DNA of 64,000 bases from Sediminihabitans luteus (GTDB taxonomy: Bacteria; Actinomycetota; Actinomycetes; Actinomycetales; Cellulomonadaceae), in assembly GCF_002797595.1 (NCBI RefSeq), contig NZ_PGFE01000007.1, positions 62,001-126,000 of the forward strand. The letters are read 5' to 3'. Numbering within the stretch: position 1 is the stretch's first letter; the number at the start of each line of letters is the position of its first letter. A program made the position numbers and the translations under genes. Below are positions 16,125-25,821 of the stretch, piece after piece. The notes beneath the pieces were generated by a model that worked only from the letters and a program-made list of their open reading frames with translations, ran no database searches and was not told where the DNA came from.

Positions 16125-16742
16125 TCAGTCCCAGAGCGTGCCGTTGGACCACGCCGGCTCGGGTGCGCGCACGGGCGCTGCCGCGGGGGCGGCGTCCGGC
16201 ACGGGCGAACCTGTCGCGGGGGTGCCGGCGCGGGCGGCGCGCGGGCGGCGCGAGGTCGCGCCCGCGACGACGGGCGACGCCTCGCCGAGCACGGCCTCGA
16301 TGTCGCCGCGGCCCGCGGCCCAGTCCTGCGCGGCGAGGCCGGCGAGCTGGTCGGCGCGCTCGTTGAACGTGTTGCCCACGTGCCCGCGGACCCACCGGAA
16401 CCGCACGGGCCCCTCGCGGTCGCTGATGGCGCGGTCGATCGACTGGACGAGCTCGAGGTTCTTGACGGGGCTGCCGCTCGCGGTCTTCCACCCCTTGCGG
16501 CGCCAGCCCTCGAGCCACTCGGACGCGCACTTGATGGCGTACTGGGAGTCGGACTCGATCATGAGGGGCTCGGCGCCGGGGTGGGCGCGGACGGCCTCGA
16601 GCAGGGCGGTGAGCTCGGCGATCTGGTTGGTGCCGGACGCGGCGCCGCCCGAGTCGAAGGTGCCGTCGTGGTTGATCCAGGCCCAGCCGGTCGCGCCACC
16701 GGGGTTGCGCAGGCAGGAGCCGTCGGTGCTGACAGTGATCAC
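16125..16742 (-). CDS. rnhA: Ribonuclease HI
   Basis: A 205-residue protein. The RNase H acidic residues are present: Asp in STDGSCLRNPGGATGWAW, Glu in IAELTALLEAV, Asp in IESDSQYAIKC and Asp in FNERADQLAG. The basic handle KKGWKTASGSPVKN equivalent (RRKGWKTASGSPVKNLELV) is also there, with WVRGHVGN carrying the conserved His. It cleaves the RNA strand of RNA-DNA hybrids. An Ala/Pro-rich tail of about 50 residues extends beyond the usual ~150-residue domain. Confidence 0.95.
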   Translation of the reverse strand: MITVSTDGSCLRNPGGATGWAWINHDGTFDSGGAASGTNQIAELTALLEAVRAHPGAEPLMIESDSQYAIKCASEWLEGWRRKGWKTASGSPVKNLELVQSIDRAISDREGPVRFRWVRGHVGNTFNERADQLAGLAAQDWAAGRGDIEAVLGEASPVVAGATSRRPRAARAGTPATGSPVPDAAPAAAPVRAPEPAWSNGTLWD

Positions 16743-16845
16743 GTGCGACCTCGCGAGTCCGTAAGTGTTCCCGGGCGCCCGTCGGAGACGTTCGCCTGGC
16801 TCATTGTGCCCGACGGCCCTGACAACTCGTGAACCGCCGCAAGGC

Positions 16846-16886
16846 GACGGGCCCGGTCGGTCAGCGCCTGACCAGCCGGGCCCGTC
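16846..16886 (-). terminator. Bipartite hairpin downstream of the FKBP gene
   Basis: The outer 11-bp stem pairs 16846-16856 with 16876-16886. The inner 6-bp stem pairs 16859-16864 with 16868-16873. It lies 17 bases after the FKBP stop (minus strand). Confidence 0.75.
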
Positions 16887-16902
16887 GGGGCGTGCGGGAC
16901 GG

Positions 16903-17271
16903 TCAGCGCGTTCCGAGCAGGTCGATCACGAACACGAGGGTCCTGCCCGAGAGGCGGTGACCCGCACCGGCGGGGCCGTACGCGAGCGCAGGCGGGCACA
17001 CGAGCTTGCGGCGCCCACCGACCTTCATGCCGGGCACGCCCTGCTGCCAGCCCGGGATCAGACGGGGCAGGGGGAACTCGATGGGCTCGCCGCGGCTCCA
17101 CGAGGAGTCGAACTCCTCGCCGGAGTCGTACTCGACGCCCATGTAGTGGATCTTGACGGTCGCGCCGGGCTGCGCCTCGTCGCCGTCGCCGACGGTGATG
17201 TCGACGATCTGGAGCTCCTCGGGCGCGGGGCCGTCGGGCGGGTCGATCTCGGGAGGGGTCAGGTTGGTCAT
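16903..17271 (-). CDS. FKBP-type peptidyl-prolyl cis-trans isomerase
   Basis: A 122-residue single-domain FKBP starting at ATG 17271 (a TTG 12 bases upstream is less likely). The core matches the family: VKIHYMGVEYDSGEEFDSSW, IPGWQQGVPGMKVGGRRKL, PALAYG and LVFVIDLL. There is no signal peptide, so it acts in the cytoplasm on proline peptide bonds in folding proteins. Confidence 0.93.
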   Translation of the reverse strand: MTNLTPPEIDPPDGPAPEELQIVDITVGDGDEAQPGATVKIHYMGVEYDSGEEFDSSWSRGEPIEFPLPRLIPGWQQGVPGMKVGGRRKLVCPPALAYGPAGAGHRLSGRTLVFVIDLLGTR

Positions 17272-17327
17272 GCGCCGATCCAACCACGCGGGCGCCCGAC
17301 CTGCCGGGACGTGCGGTCGCCCGCGCC

Positions 17328-17340
17328 GCCGAGCACGGGC
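17328..17340 (+). repeat. Isolated copy of the GCCGAGCACGGGC intergenic repeat
   Basis: The exact 13-mer seen three times around 4885-4967 recurs here, 57 bases upstream of the FKBP start and 75 bases from the GT2 stop. Confidence 0.6.
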
Positions 17341-17415
17341 TGGGGCACCCTCGCGCGGCGACGTGGAGTGCCTGATCGCGTGCTCGGGCGCGCCTGATCG
17401 CGTGCTCGCGACCGC

Positions 17416-18129
17416 TCAGGTCGCGAGGCGCTCGAGGTCCTCGCGCAGGTACCGCGCGTACCCGCCCGGGGTGCGGCCCACGAGCCGCGCCGAGGTCAGG
17501 ACCCACGCGTCGGCGGTGGGCACGACGCGCGCTCCGAGCCGGCGCGCGGCCTCGACCAGCGCGACGTCCTCGTGCTCGGGCACGGGCGGGTAGCCGCCCG
17601 CGGCGAGGTGGACGTCGGCCCGCACGCCCAGGTTCGCGCCGTGCACGTGCCCGTTGGCGACGCCCGGCACGTACCGGCGCAGCCACGCGCGGGCGCGACC
17701 TTCGCTCAGCGCGGCGAGGTCCGGGCGCACGCCGCCGACGACGACGTCCGCGCCGTCGTCCGCGAGGTCGAGGTGGTGGGTGACCCAGTCGGGCGGCACC
17801 ACGGAGTCGGCGTCGGTCGAGGCGATCCAGACCTGCGCGGCGGGGGCGTCGAGCAGCCCGAGCGCGTGCCGCGTGCCCGCGGTCCGCGCGAGGCCCACGG
17901 TGCGCGCGGTGATCTCGACGCGCTCGACGTCGGGCGGCACCGCCCGGGCGCTCGCGTCGGTGCAGTCGTCGAGCACGACCACCGTGACGACGTCGAGCCA
18001 CGGCCGCGTCGCTCGCGCCTGGTCGACGCTCGCGCGCAGCGCCGCGAGGCACGCGGGCAGCAGCTCCTCCTCGTCGTGCACGGGCACGACGACGGCGACG
18101 GCCTCGACGCGTGGCCGGGCGGGCGTCAC
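17416..18129 (-). CDS. Family 2 glycosyltransferase, third gene of an ACAD/PIG-L-MT/GT2 operon
   Basis: A 237-residue GT-A protein. GTG 18129 overlaps the upstream stop by 4 bases. Motifs: VVVPVHDEEELLPACLAAL (nucleotide-sugar binding), VVVLDDCTDAS, and ASTDADSVVPPDW, with the DxD that binds the metal and sugar nucleotide. PEHEDVALVEAARRLG is the likely acceptor-site acidic motif. No membrane segment is seen. Its tight coupling to a PIG-L deacetylase/methyltransferase suggests glycosylation of a small amino-sugar-type product, but donor and acceptor are unknown. Confidence 0.85.
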   Translation of the reverse strand: MTPARPRVEAVAVVVPVHDEEELLPACLAALRASVDQARATRPWLDVVTVVVLDDCTDASARAVPPDVERVEITARTVGLARTAGTRHALGLLDAPAAQVWIASTDADSVVPPDWVTHHLDLADDGADVVVGGVRPDLAALSEGRARAWLRRYVPGVANGHVHGANLGVRADVHLAAGGYPPVPEHEDVALVEAARRLGARVVPTADAWVLTSARLVGRTPGGYARYLREDLERLAT

Positions 18130-19508
18130 AGCAGACCCTCGGCGCGTGCGACCGAGACCGCGGGCGCGGGGACGAGGACGTCGAGCAGGAAGTCCTCCTC
18201 GACGTGCCGGGCCAGCAGCGCGAGCCGGTCGTGCGCCCGCAGCGCGCGGTGCACCGCGTCGCCCGTCGTGGGGTACTCGCGGACCGGGTGGCGCCAGTGG
18301 CACGCGACGAGCACGCCGTCGTCGGCGAGCGACGCGACCGCACGGTCGACGCCCCGCGCGAGGTCGTGCGCGTCCCAGTAGTAGCCGACCTCGGAGAGCA
18401 CGACGAGGTCGAACCGACCCTCGGGCCAGTCCGCGGGGGTCGCGTGCTTCTCGAGCCGGACGCGCTCGCCCAGGCGGGCGCGCGCGGCCGCGAGCGGCGC
18501 GTCGGTGATGTCGACACCGAGCAGGGAGTCGCACCGCTCCGCGAGCCGCGCGGTCAGCACGCCCGTCGAGCACCCCACCTCGAGGCCGCGCCCGAACCGC
18601 GCGCGCGGCAGGACGGCGAGCGTGAGGTCGCGCTTGCGCTCCTCGTACCAGCGGGTCTCGAACCCCCAGGGGTCGGCACGCCTGGCGTAGAACCGGTCGA
18701 AGAACTCCTGCGGCAGGGAGGCCGCGGGTCCGGGCGTGACGTCGGGGGCGTCGTCCGCCACGAAGAGCTCGACGTCGCGCGCGAAGTGCTCGAGCATCCC
18801 GGCGTGCAGCACGGGCTCGTCGCCGGGGCGGTCCGAGAGCGGCTCGACCTGCGTGCGGTGCGCGGCGAGCGCGCGGCGCTTCAGGTCGGCCTCCTCGACG
18901 CCGAGGCGCAGCGCGAGCAGCCGGTCCCAGGGCAGGTCGTCGCCGTGGGGGTCGGCCCAGTGCCACGCCCACACGGGGTACTCGACGAGCCGTGCGTCCA
19001 CGCGCAGCGCGACCGCCGCGGCCGCGACCTCGCCGAGCACGCGGTGGTCGCGGTGGCCGTCGCCCCGCCAGGGCGCGGCGACGAGCACCGGCCCGTCGAG
19101 CGCGTCGAGCACCGCGTCCACGTGCTGCGCGAGCGCGGCGCGGTGCTCGCGCAGCCCACCGTCGGGCAGCCCGAGCAGGTGCAGCGTGGCGCCCGGCGCG
19201 ACGATCCCGGTCGCCTCGACGAGCTCGAGCCGGCGCGCGAGCGCGATCTCGCGTGCCGTCGACGTGCCGGACGTCGGGTGGGAGCCCTCGCCGTCGGACG
19301 CGACCACGACGGCCGTGGGCACGCCCGTGCCGGCGGCGCGCGCGAGCAGTCCGCCCGCGCCGAGCGTCTCGTCGTCGGGGTGCGCGGCGAGCACGACGAC
19401 GTGCCGCACGTCGTCGTCGAGGGTCCAGGGCGTCGCCCGGTCGCGCAGGCCTGCGGCCTCCCACTCGGCCTCGGGCGTGCCCGGGTCGCGGTGGTCGAAG
19501 CTCACCAC
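18126..19508 (-). CDS. Bifunctional PIG-L deacetylase / class I SAM methyltransferase
   Basis: A 460-residue two-domain protein (GTG 19508; GTG 19505 would give a 4-base overlap). Residues ~30-240: PIG-L/LmbE zinc deacetylase with VVLAAHPDDETLGAGGLLAR (His-Asp-Asp metal/base motif), SDGEGSHP and GDGHRDHRVLG (third zinc histidine). Residues ~265-460: methyltransferase with LEVGCSTGVLTARLAERC (SAM loop), LLGVDITDAPLAAARARLG and DLVVLSEVGYYWD. PIG-L enzymes remove N-acetyl groups from amino sugars, as in mycothiol and GPI synthesis. Fusion to a methyltransferase suggests deacetylation followed by methylation of one compound. Confidence 0.92.
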   Translation of the reverse strand: MVSFDHRDPGTPEAEWEAAGLRDRATPWTLDDDVRHVVVLAAHPDDETLGAGGLLARAAGTGVPTAVVVASDGEGSHPTSGTSTAREIALARRLELVEATGIVAPGATLHLLGLPDGGLREHRAALAQHVDAVLDALDGPVLVAAPWRGDGHRDHRVLGEVAAAAVALRVDARLVEYPVWAWHWADPHGDDLPWDRLLALRLGVEEADLKRRALAAHRTQVEPLSDRPGDEPVLHAGMLEHFARDVELFVADDAPDVTPGPAASLPQEFFDRFYARRADPWGFETRWYEERKRDLTLAVLPRARFGRGLEVGCSTGVLTARLAERCDSLLGVDITDAPLAAARARLGERVRLEKHATPADWPEGRFDLVVLSEVGYYWDAHDLARGVDRAVASLADDGVLVACHWRHPVREYPTTGDAVHRALRAHDRLALLARHVEEDFLLDVLVPAPAVSVARAEGLL

Positions 19509-20551
19509 GGCGCGCTCCCGTGCTCGAGCAGGTGGCGGCCGTGGTTCGCGGCGTCCCGTTCGGCGTGGTGCTGGCGCACGTACAGCTCGAGGTCGGCGCA
19601 GCGTCGGGCGTGGGCCTCGTCGGTCGTGAGCGGCCCCGGTCCGAGCGACCGGGCGGACCGTGCGAGGACGTCCTGGACGACGTCGGCCGCGACGGCCCGC
19701 GCTCGCCGCGCCGTGGCGCCGTCAGCCGTCCCGGCGTCGACCTCGGCGGCGGCGCGCGCGAGAACTGTGCGCGCCGCGTGCAGCCCGGTGTCGACCGCGC
19801 CCAGGTGCGCGAGCGCGACCTGGTCGGGCTCGCGCGCGGTCGCGGCGGCGAACATCGTGCGGGCGACGCCCACGGCGCCGCCCCACCAGCAGGCCGCGAC
19901 GCCGATCCCGCCCCACGCGAACCCCGGACGGCGCAGGTACCAACCGGCGTCGCCGACCGGGACGGCGAGGGCGTCGTCGAACGCCACGGGTGCGCTGACG
20001 ACCTGCCGCAGCCCGCGCGGGTGCCACGGGCCGTCGGCGGCGCGCACCGCGTCGGTGCGCAGGTCGACCGCGAAGAGCCGCCGCCCGTCCGGGGTCCACG
20101 CCGTGACGAGGGCGTGCGACAGCGTGGCCGCGAGCGAGCACCACGGCTTGGTGCCGGTGAGCCGCCATGCGCCGTCGGCGGCCGTGGCCTCGAGACGCAC
20201 GCCCGGCCCCTCGGCCGCGTACACGCCCCACGTGCTCGTCGCGTCCGCGCCGACCCGGTCGAGGTCGACGTCGAGCCCGGCGTCGTCCGCCTGCGCGAGC
20301 ACCGCGAGCGCGTCGAGGTGCGGCTCGACCATGCGGGCCGCACCGACGTCGGTCGCGGCGAGCGTCGCCAGCAGGCCCCACAGCTCGGCGGTGCGCCCGG
20401 TGCCGGGCAGGGGGGCGCGGGCGCCGAGCCGTGCGGCGAGCGCGACCGCGTCGCCGGGCTCGGGGGAGATCGACTCGTGCGCGAGGAGCGACGCGGCGGC
20501 GTGGTCGTCGTCGACGCCGGCCCAGGCCGGCGGGCGTGCGGAATCTGTCAT
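19502..20551 (-). CDS. Acyl-CoA dehydrogenase-like flavoprotein, first gene of the operon
   Basis: A 349-residue protein starting at ATG 20551, shorter than typical acyl-CoA dehydrogenases (~380). The three-domain order is recognisable: N-terminal helices with LLATLAATDVGAARMVEPHLDAL, a middle beta domain (GVRLEATAADGAWRLTGTKPWCS), and a C-terminal helical domain (RTMFAAATAREPDQVALAHLGAVD onward). I cannot identify the catalytic glutamate with confidence. Some such proteins oxidise unusual substrates or amino groups rather than acyl-CoAs. Its stop overlaps the PIG-L/methyltransferase start, so the three genes form one operon. Confidence 0.8.
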   Translation of the reverse strand: MTDSARPPAWAGVDDDHAAASLLAHESISPEPGDAVALAARLGARAPLPGTGRTAELWGLLATLAATDVGAARMVEPHLDALAVLAQADDAGLDVDLDRVGADATSTWGVYAAEGPGVRLEATAADGAWRLTGTKPWCSLAATLSHALVTAWTPDGRRLFAVDLRTDAVRAADGPWHPRGLRQVVSAPVAFDDALAVPVGDAGWYLRRPGFAWGGIGVAACWWGGAVGVARTMFAAATAREPDQVALAHLGAVDTGLHAARTVLARAAAEVDAGTADGATARRARAVAADVVQDVLARSARSLGPGPLTTDEAHARRCADLELYVRQHHAERDAANHGRHLLEHGSAPW

Positions 20552-20644
20552 GGTGCGTCTCCGGCGGGCGTCGGGCCGGGCGCGGTTCTCGACCCGGGCG
20601 AGGCGAGTGTGGCACTGGCGTACCGCACTCGCACGCGCTCGGCG

Positions 20645-20658
20645 CGGGAGCGCTCCCG
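20645..20658. promoter_or_regulatory. Perfect palindrome matching the CelR operator core
   Basis: CGGGAGCGCTCCCG is a perfect 14-bp palindrome. Its inner 12 bases are identical to the CelR operator TGGGAGCGCTCCCA. It lies in the divergent promoter region between the acyl-CoA dehydrogenase operon and the ADH-catalase operon, so it could control both. Confidence 0.55.
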
Positions 20659-20717
20659 GGCTGCGAGCGGGCGCGGGCGTGCGCACGATGCGAGCCCGAC
20701 GAGACGAGGAGCGCACC

Positions 20718-21919
20718 ATGCGAGCACTCACGTGGCAGGGCCACGAGGACGTCCGGGTCGAGGACGTCCCCGACCCGTCGATCGTGGAACCGACCGACGC
20801 GATCGTCCGGATCACCTCGACCGCCGTGTGCGGGTCCGACCTGCACCTGTACGGCGTCATGGGCGCGTTCGTCGAGCCGGGCGACGTGCTCGGGCACGAG
20901 CCCATGGGCGTGGTCGAGGAGGTCGGGGCGGACGTGACGAACCTGCGCCCGGGCGACCGCGTGGTCGTGCCGTTCAACATCTCCTGCGGCGCGTGCTGGA
21001 TGTGTCGGCGCGGCCTGCAGAGCCAGTGCGAGACCACGCAGACGCGCTCGCAGGGCACCGGCGCGGCGCTCTTCGGCTACACGACCCTGTACGGGCAGGT
21101 CGCGGGCGGCCAGGCCGAGCTGCTGCGCGTGCCGCACGCCGGGTACGGGCCCGTCGTCGTGCCGGACGACGGCGAGCCCGACGAGCGGTACCTGTACCTC
21201 TCGGACGTCGTCCCCACCGCGTGGCAGGCCGTCGAGTACGCGGACGTCCCGCCCGACGGCACGGTGCTCGTGCTGGGTCTCGGGCCCATCGGCCAGATGG
21301 CGGCACGCGTCGCACGCCACCGCGGCGCCGCCCGCGTGATCGCGGTCGACGGCGTCGCGGAGCGGCTCGCGATGGCACGGCGTCACGGTGCCGAGGTGAT
21401 CGACGCGAGCGTGGTCGACGACGTGGGTGCGGCGGTGCGCGAGCTCACCGAGGGCCGGGGGCCGGACTCCGTGATCGACGCGGTCGGCATGGAGGCGCAC
21501 GGCTCGCCCGTCGCGCAGGCCGTCCAGCGCGGGGCGGCGCACCTGCCCGGCGCGGTCGGCCGCCCGATGACGCGCGCGGCCGGCGTGGACCGGCTGGCGG
21601 CCCTGCGCACCGCGATCGACGCGGTGCGTCGTGGCGGGACCGTGTCGGTCGCCGGGGTGTACGGCGGTGCGGTGGACCCGCTGCCGATGATGCAGATGTT
21701 CGACAAGCAGCTCACGTTCCGCATGGGGCAGGCCAACGTGCGCCGGTGGATCGACGACGTGCTGCCCCTCGTCTCGGACGCCGCGGACCCGCTCGGCGTG
21801 CTGGACCTGCGCACGCACCGCATGGCGCTCGAGGACGCCCCGCGCGCCTACGAGATGTTCCAGAAGAAGCAGGACGGCTGCATCAAGGTCGTCCTCGACC
21901 CGTCACTCGAGGAGGCATC

Positions 21920-21923
<4 letters not shown>
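20718..21923 (+). CDS. Zinc-dependent medium-chain alcohol dehydrogenase
   Basis: A 401-residue MDR protein. The catalytic zinc ligands are visible in VCGSDLHLYG (Cys) and LGHEPMG (His-Glu). The structural zinc loop is CGACWMCRRGLQSQCE (four cysteines). NAD binding is at VLVLGLGPIGQMAARVAR. It resembles formaldehyde/threonine/glutathione-independent aldehyde dehydrogenase-type MDRs. The stop overlaps the catalase ATG (ATGA), so the two are coupled and it may belong to a stress response rather than to carbon metabolism (inference). The substrate is unknown. Confidence 0.9.
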
Positions 21924-24001
<2,078 letters not shown>

Positions 24002-24008
24002 GGACGCC

Positions 24009-24063
24009 GGGCCCCGGACGTCCGGACGTACGAGTTGGGCGGTCCGAACCCCGTCCGGGGCCC
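24009..24063 (+). terminator. Hairpin after katE
   Basis: GGGCCCCGGAC (24009-24019) pairs with GTCCGGGGCCC (24053-24063). The 33-base interval can fold further. It starts 8 bases after the katE stop. Confidence 0.6.
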
Positions 24064-24083
24064 GTCGTCGGCATCATGGTGGG

Positions 24084-25181
24084 GTGACGACCCCACCCGA
24101 GCCTGCGCCGTCCGAGCGCGCCCGCACGCCCCGCGACGTCCGACGCTGGCGCGGACACCTCGCCGACGAGCGGGCCGAGGCCGCGGCGTACCGCGACCTC
24201 GCGCGCCGGCGCACGGGCGAGGAGCGCGAGATCCTCCTCGCGCTCGCCGAGGCCGAGCGCCGCCACGAGCAGCACTGGCTCGACCTGCTGGGCGACGACG
24301 CCGGGGCCCCGCTGCGCGGCGACTGGCGCACCCGGTCGCTGGGCTGGCTCGCGCGGCGGTTCGGCGGGGTGTTCGTGCTCGCGCTCGCCCAGCGCGCCGA
24401 GGCCCGCTCGGAGTACGACGACGACGTGGACGCGACCGCCGCGATGGCCGCGGACGAGCGCATCCACGAGGAGGTCGTGCGCGGGCTCGCGACGCGCGGG
24501 CGCAACCGGATGTCGGGCACGTTCCGCGCGGCCGTGTTCGGCGCGAACGACGGACTGGTCTCGAACCTCGCGCTCGTGCTGGGCATCGGCGCGACGGGCG
24601 CGTCGACCACGACCGTGCTGCTCTCGGGCGTGACCGGCCTGCTCGCGGGCGCGCTGTCGATGGGGGCGGGGGAGTACGTGTCGGTGCGCTCGCAGCGCGA
24701 GCTGCTCGAGGCGTCGAGCCCGAGCCCGCTCGCGTCGGCCGCGCTGCCCGACCTCGACGTCGAGGCGAACGAGCTCGCCCTGGTCTACCGGGCCCGCGGC
24801 ATGAGCGCCCCCGACGCCGAGGCGCACGCCGCCGAGGTGCTCGCGACCTACACGTCCGCGACCGAGATCGCCCCCGCGCTGACCGCCGAGGAGACCGAGA
24901 CGCACGGCACCGCGTGGGGCGCGGCCTGGTCGAGCTTCTGCTTCTTCGCCTCGGGCGCGATCATCCCCGTGCTGCCGTACCTGCTCGGCCTCGAGGGCAT
25001 GACGGCGGTGCTGACCTCGGCGTTGCTCGTCGGGATCGCGCTGCTGGTCACGGGCGCCACGGTCGGCCTGCTGTCCGGGACGCCGCCCGTGAGCCGCGCG
25101 CTGCGCCAGCTCGCGATCGGCTGGGGCGCCGCGGCCGTGACGTACGCGCTGGGCCTGGTCTTCGACGTCACCGTGACGTAG
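24084..25181 (+). CDS. Erythrin-VIT1 fusion metal transporter (MbfA-like)
   Basis: A 365-residue protein starting at GTG 24084. Residues ~20-150 form a ferritin-like (erythrin) four-helix domain with diiron-type ligands: ADERAEAAAYRDL, LAEAERRHEQHW and MAADERIHEEVV. Residues ~160-365 are a VIT1/CCC1 transporter: FRAAVFGANDGLVSNLALVLGIGATGAS, LAGALSMGAGEYVSVRSQRELLE and three C-terminal membrane helices. In Agrobacterium and Bradyrhizobium, MbfA of this architecture exports iron and protects against H2O2 with iron. Placement directly after catalase supports an iron/oxidative-stress role; Mn(II) is an alternative substrate. Confidence 0.88.
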   Translation: MTTPPEPAPSERARTPRDVRRWRGHLADERAEAAAYRDLARRRTGEEREILLALAEAERRHEQHWLDLLGDDAGAPLRGDWRTRSLGWLARRFGGVFVLALAQRAEARSEYDDDVDATAAMAADERIHEEVVRGLATRGRNRMSGTFRAAVFGANDGLVSNLALVLGIGATGASTTTVLLSGVTGLLAGALSMGAGEYVSVRSQRELLEASSPSPLASAALPDLDVEANELALVYRARGMSAPDAEAHAAEVLATYTSATEIAPALTAEETETHGTAWGAAWSSFCFFASGAIIPVLPYLLGLEGMTAVLTSALLVGIALLVTGATVGLLSGTPPVSRALRQLAIGWGAAAVTYALGLVFDVTVT

Positions 25182-25183
25182 CG

Positions 25184-25231
25184 GTCGGTGCGCCCGGCTG
25201 TCGGTACACCCGGCCGTCGGTACACCCGGCG
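25184..25231. repeat. Three tandem 16-bp units between convergent genes
   Basis: Units begin at 25184, 25200 and 25216 (GTCGGTRCRCCCGGCN). They lie between the stop of the VIT1 gene and the stop of the gluconokinase gene. Confidence 0.8.
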
Positions 25232-25258
25232 GCGTTCGCCTGTCGGACGTCGCCCAGC

Positions 25259-25759
25259 TCAGCGCCCCAGGATCGCGGCGACGATCTGCGGCGGGGTCGC
25301 GGCGACGTCGAGCCGCACCCCGTCCTCGTCGGCCTCGAGCGGGTCGAGGGTCGCGAGCTGCGAGTCGAGCAGCGACGCGGGCATGAAGTGGTCGGTGCGC
25401 GCGCCGATCCGTGCGGCGAGGAGCTCGCGCGTGCCGTCGAGGTGCACGAACCGCACGGTGCCGGCGGCCTCGCGCAGCACGTCCCGGTAGGCGCGGCGCA
25501 GCGCCGAGCAGGTGACGACCGTGCGGACCCCGGCCGCGTGCTGCGCGCTCATCCAGTCGCGCAGCGCGGCGAGCCACGGGGCGCGGTCGGCGTCGGTCAG
25601 GGCGACGCCCGCGCGCATCGCCGCGACGTTCGCGGCGGGGTGGAAGTCGTCGGCCTCGGCGTAGGTGCGGCCGGTGCGTTCGACGACGAGCCGGGCGACC
25701 GTCGTCTTGCCGGAGCCGGCGACGCCCATGAGCACGAGGTGGTCGGGGGTGGTGAGCAT
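25259..25759 (-). CDS. gntK: Gluconokinase
   Basis: A 166-residue P-loop kinase of the GntK family. The Walker A motif LMGVAGSGKTTVARL is at residues 10-24. EADDFHPAANVAAMRAGVALTDADRAPWL is the highly diagnostic gluconate-binding segment, and TCSALRRAYRDVLRE and RTDHFMPASLLDSQLATLDPL follow. It phosphorylates D-gluconate to 6-phosphogluconate, feeding the pentose-phosphate or Entner-Doudoroff route. No gluconate permease is adjacent. A CelR-like box lies 34 bases upstream of the start. Confidence 0.95.
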   Translation of the reverse strand: MLTTPDHLVLMGVAGSGKTTVARLVVERTGRTYAEADDFHPAANVAAMRAGVALTDADRAPWLAALRDWMSAQHAAGVRTVVTCSALRRAYRDVLREAAGTVRFVHLDGTRELLAARIGARTDHFMPASLLDSQLATLDPLEADEDGVRLDVAATPPQIVAAILGR

Positions 25760-25793
25760 CTCCCCTGGATAGCACGCCGACGCGCACGCGCGG

Positions 25794-25807
25794 TGGGAGC
25801 GCTCGCC
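25794..25807. promoter_or_regulatory. CelR-like operator candidate between gntK and an MFS gene
   Basis: TGGGAGCGCTCGCC matches 12 of 14 bases of the CelR consensus. It sits in the divergent region between gluconokinase (start 25759) and the MFS gene (start 25822), where it could block both promoters. Confidence 0.5.
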
Positions 25808-25821
25808 TATCGTGGACGTCC

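Noticed and set aside
18126-19508. A frameshift joining two genes (PIG-L and methyltransferase)
   Set aside because: The frame is continuous with a normal linker, and both domains are intact, so a genuine fusion is the simpler reading.
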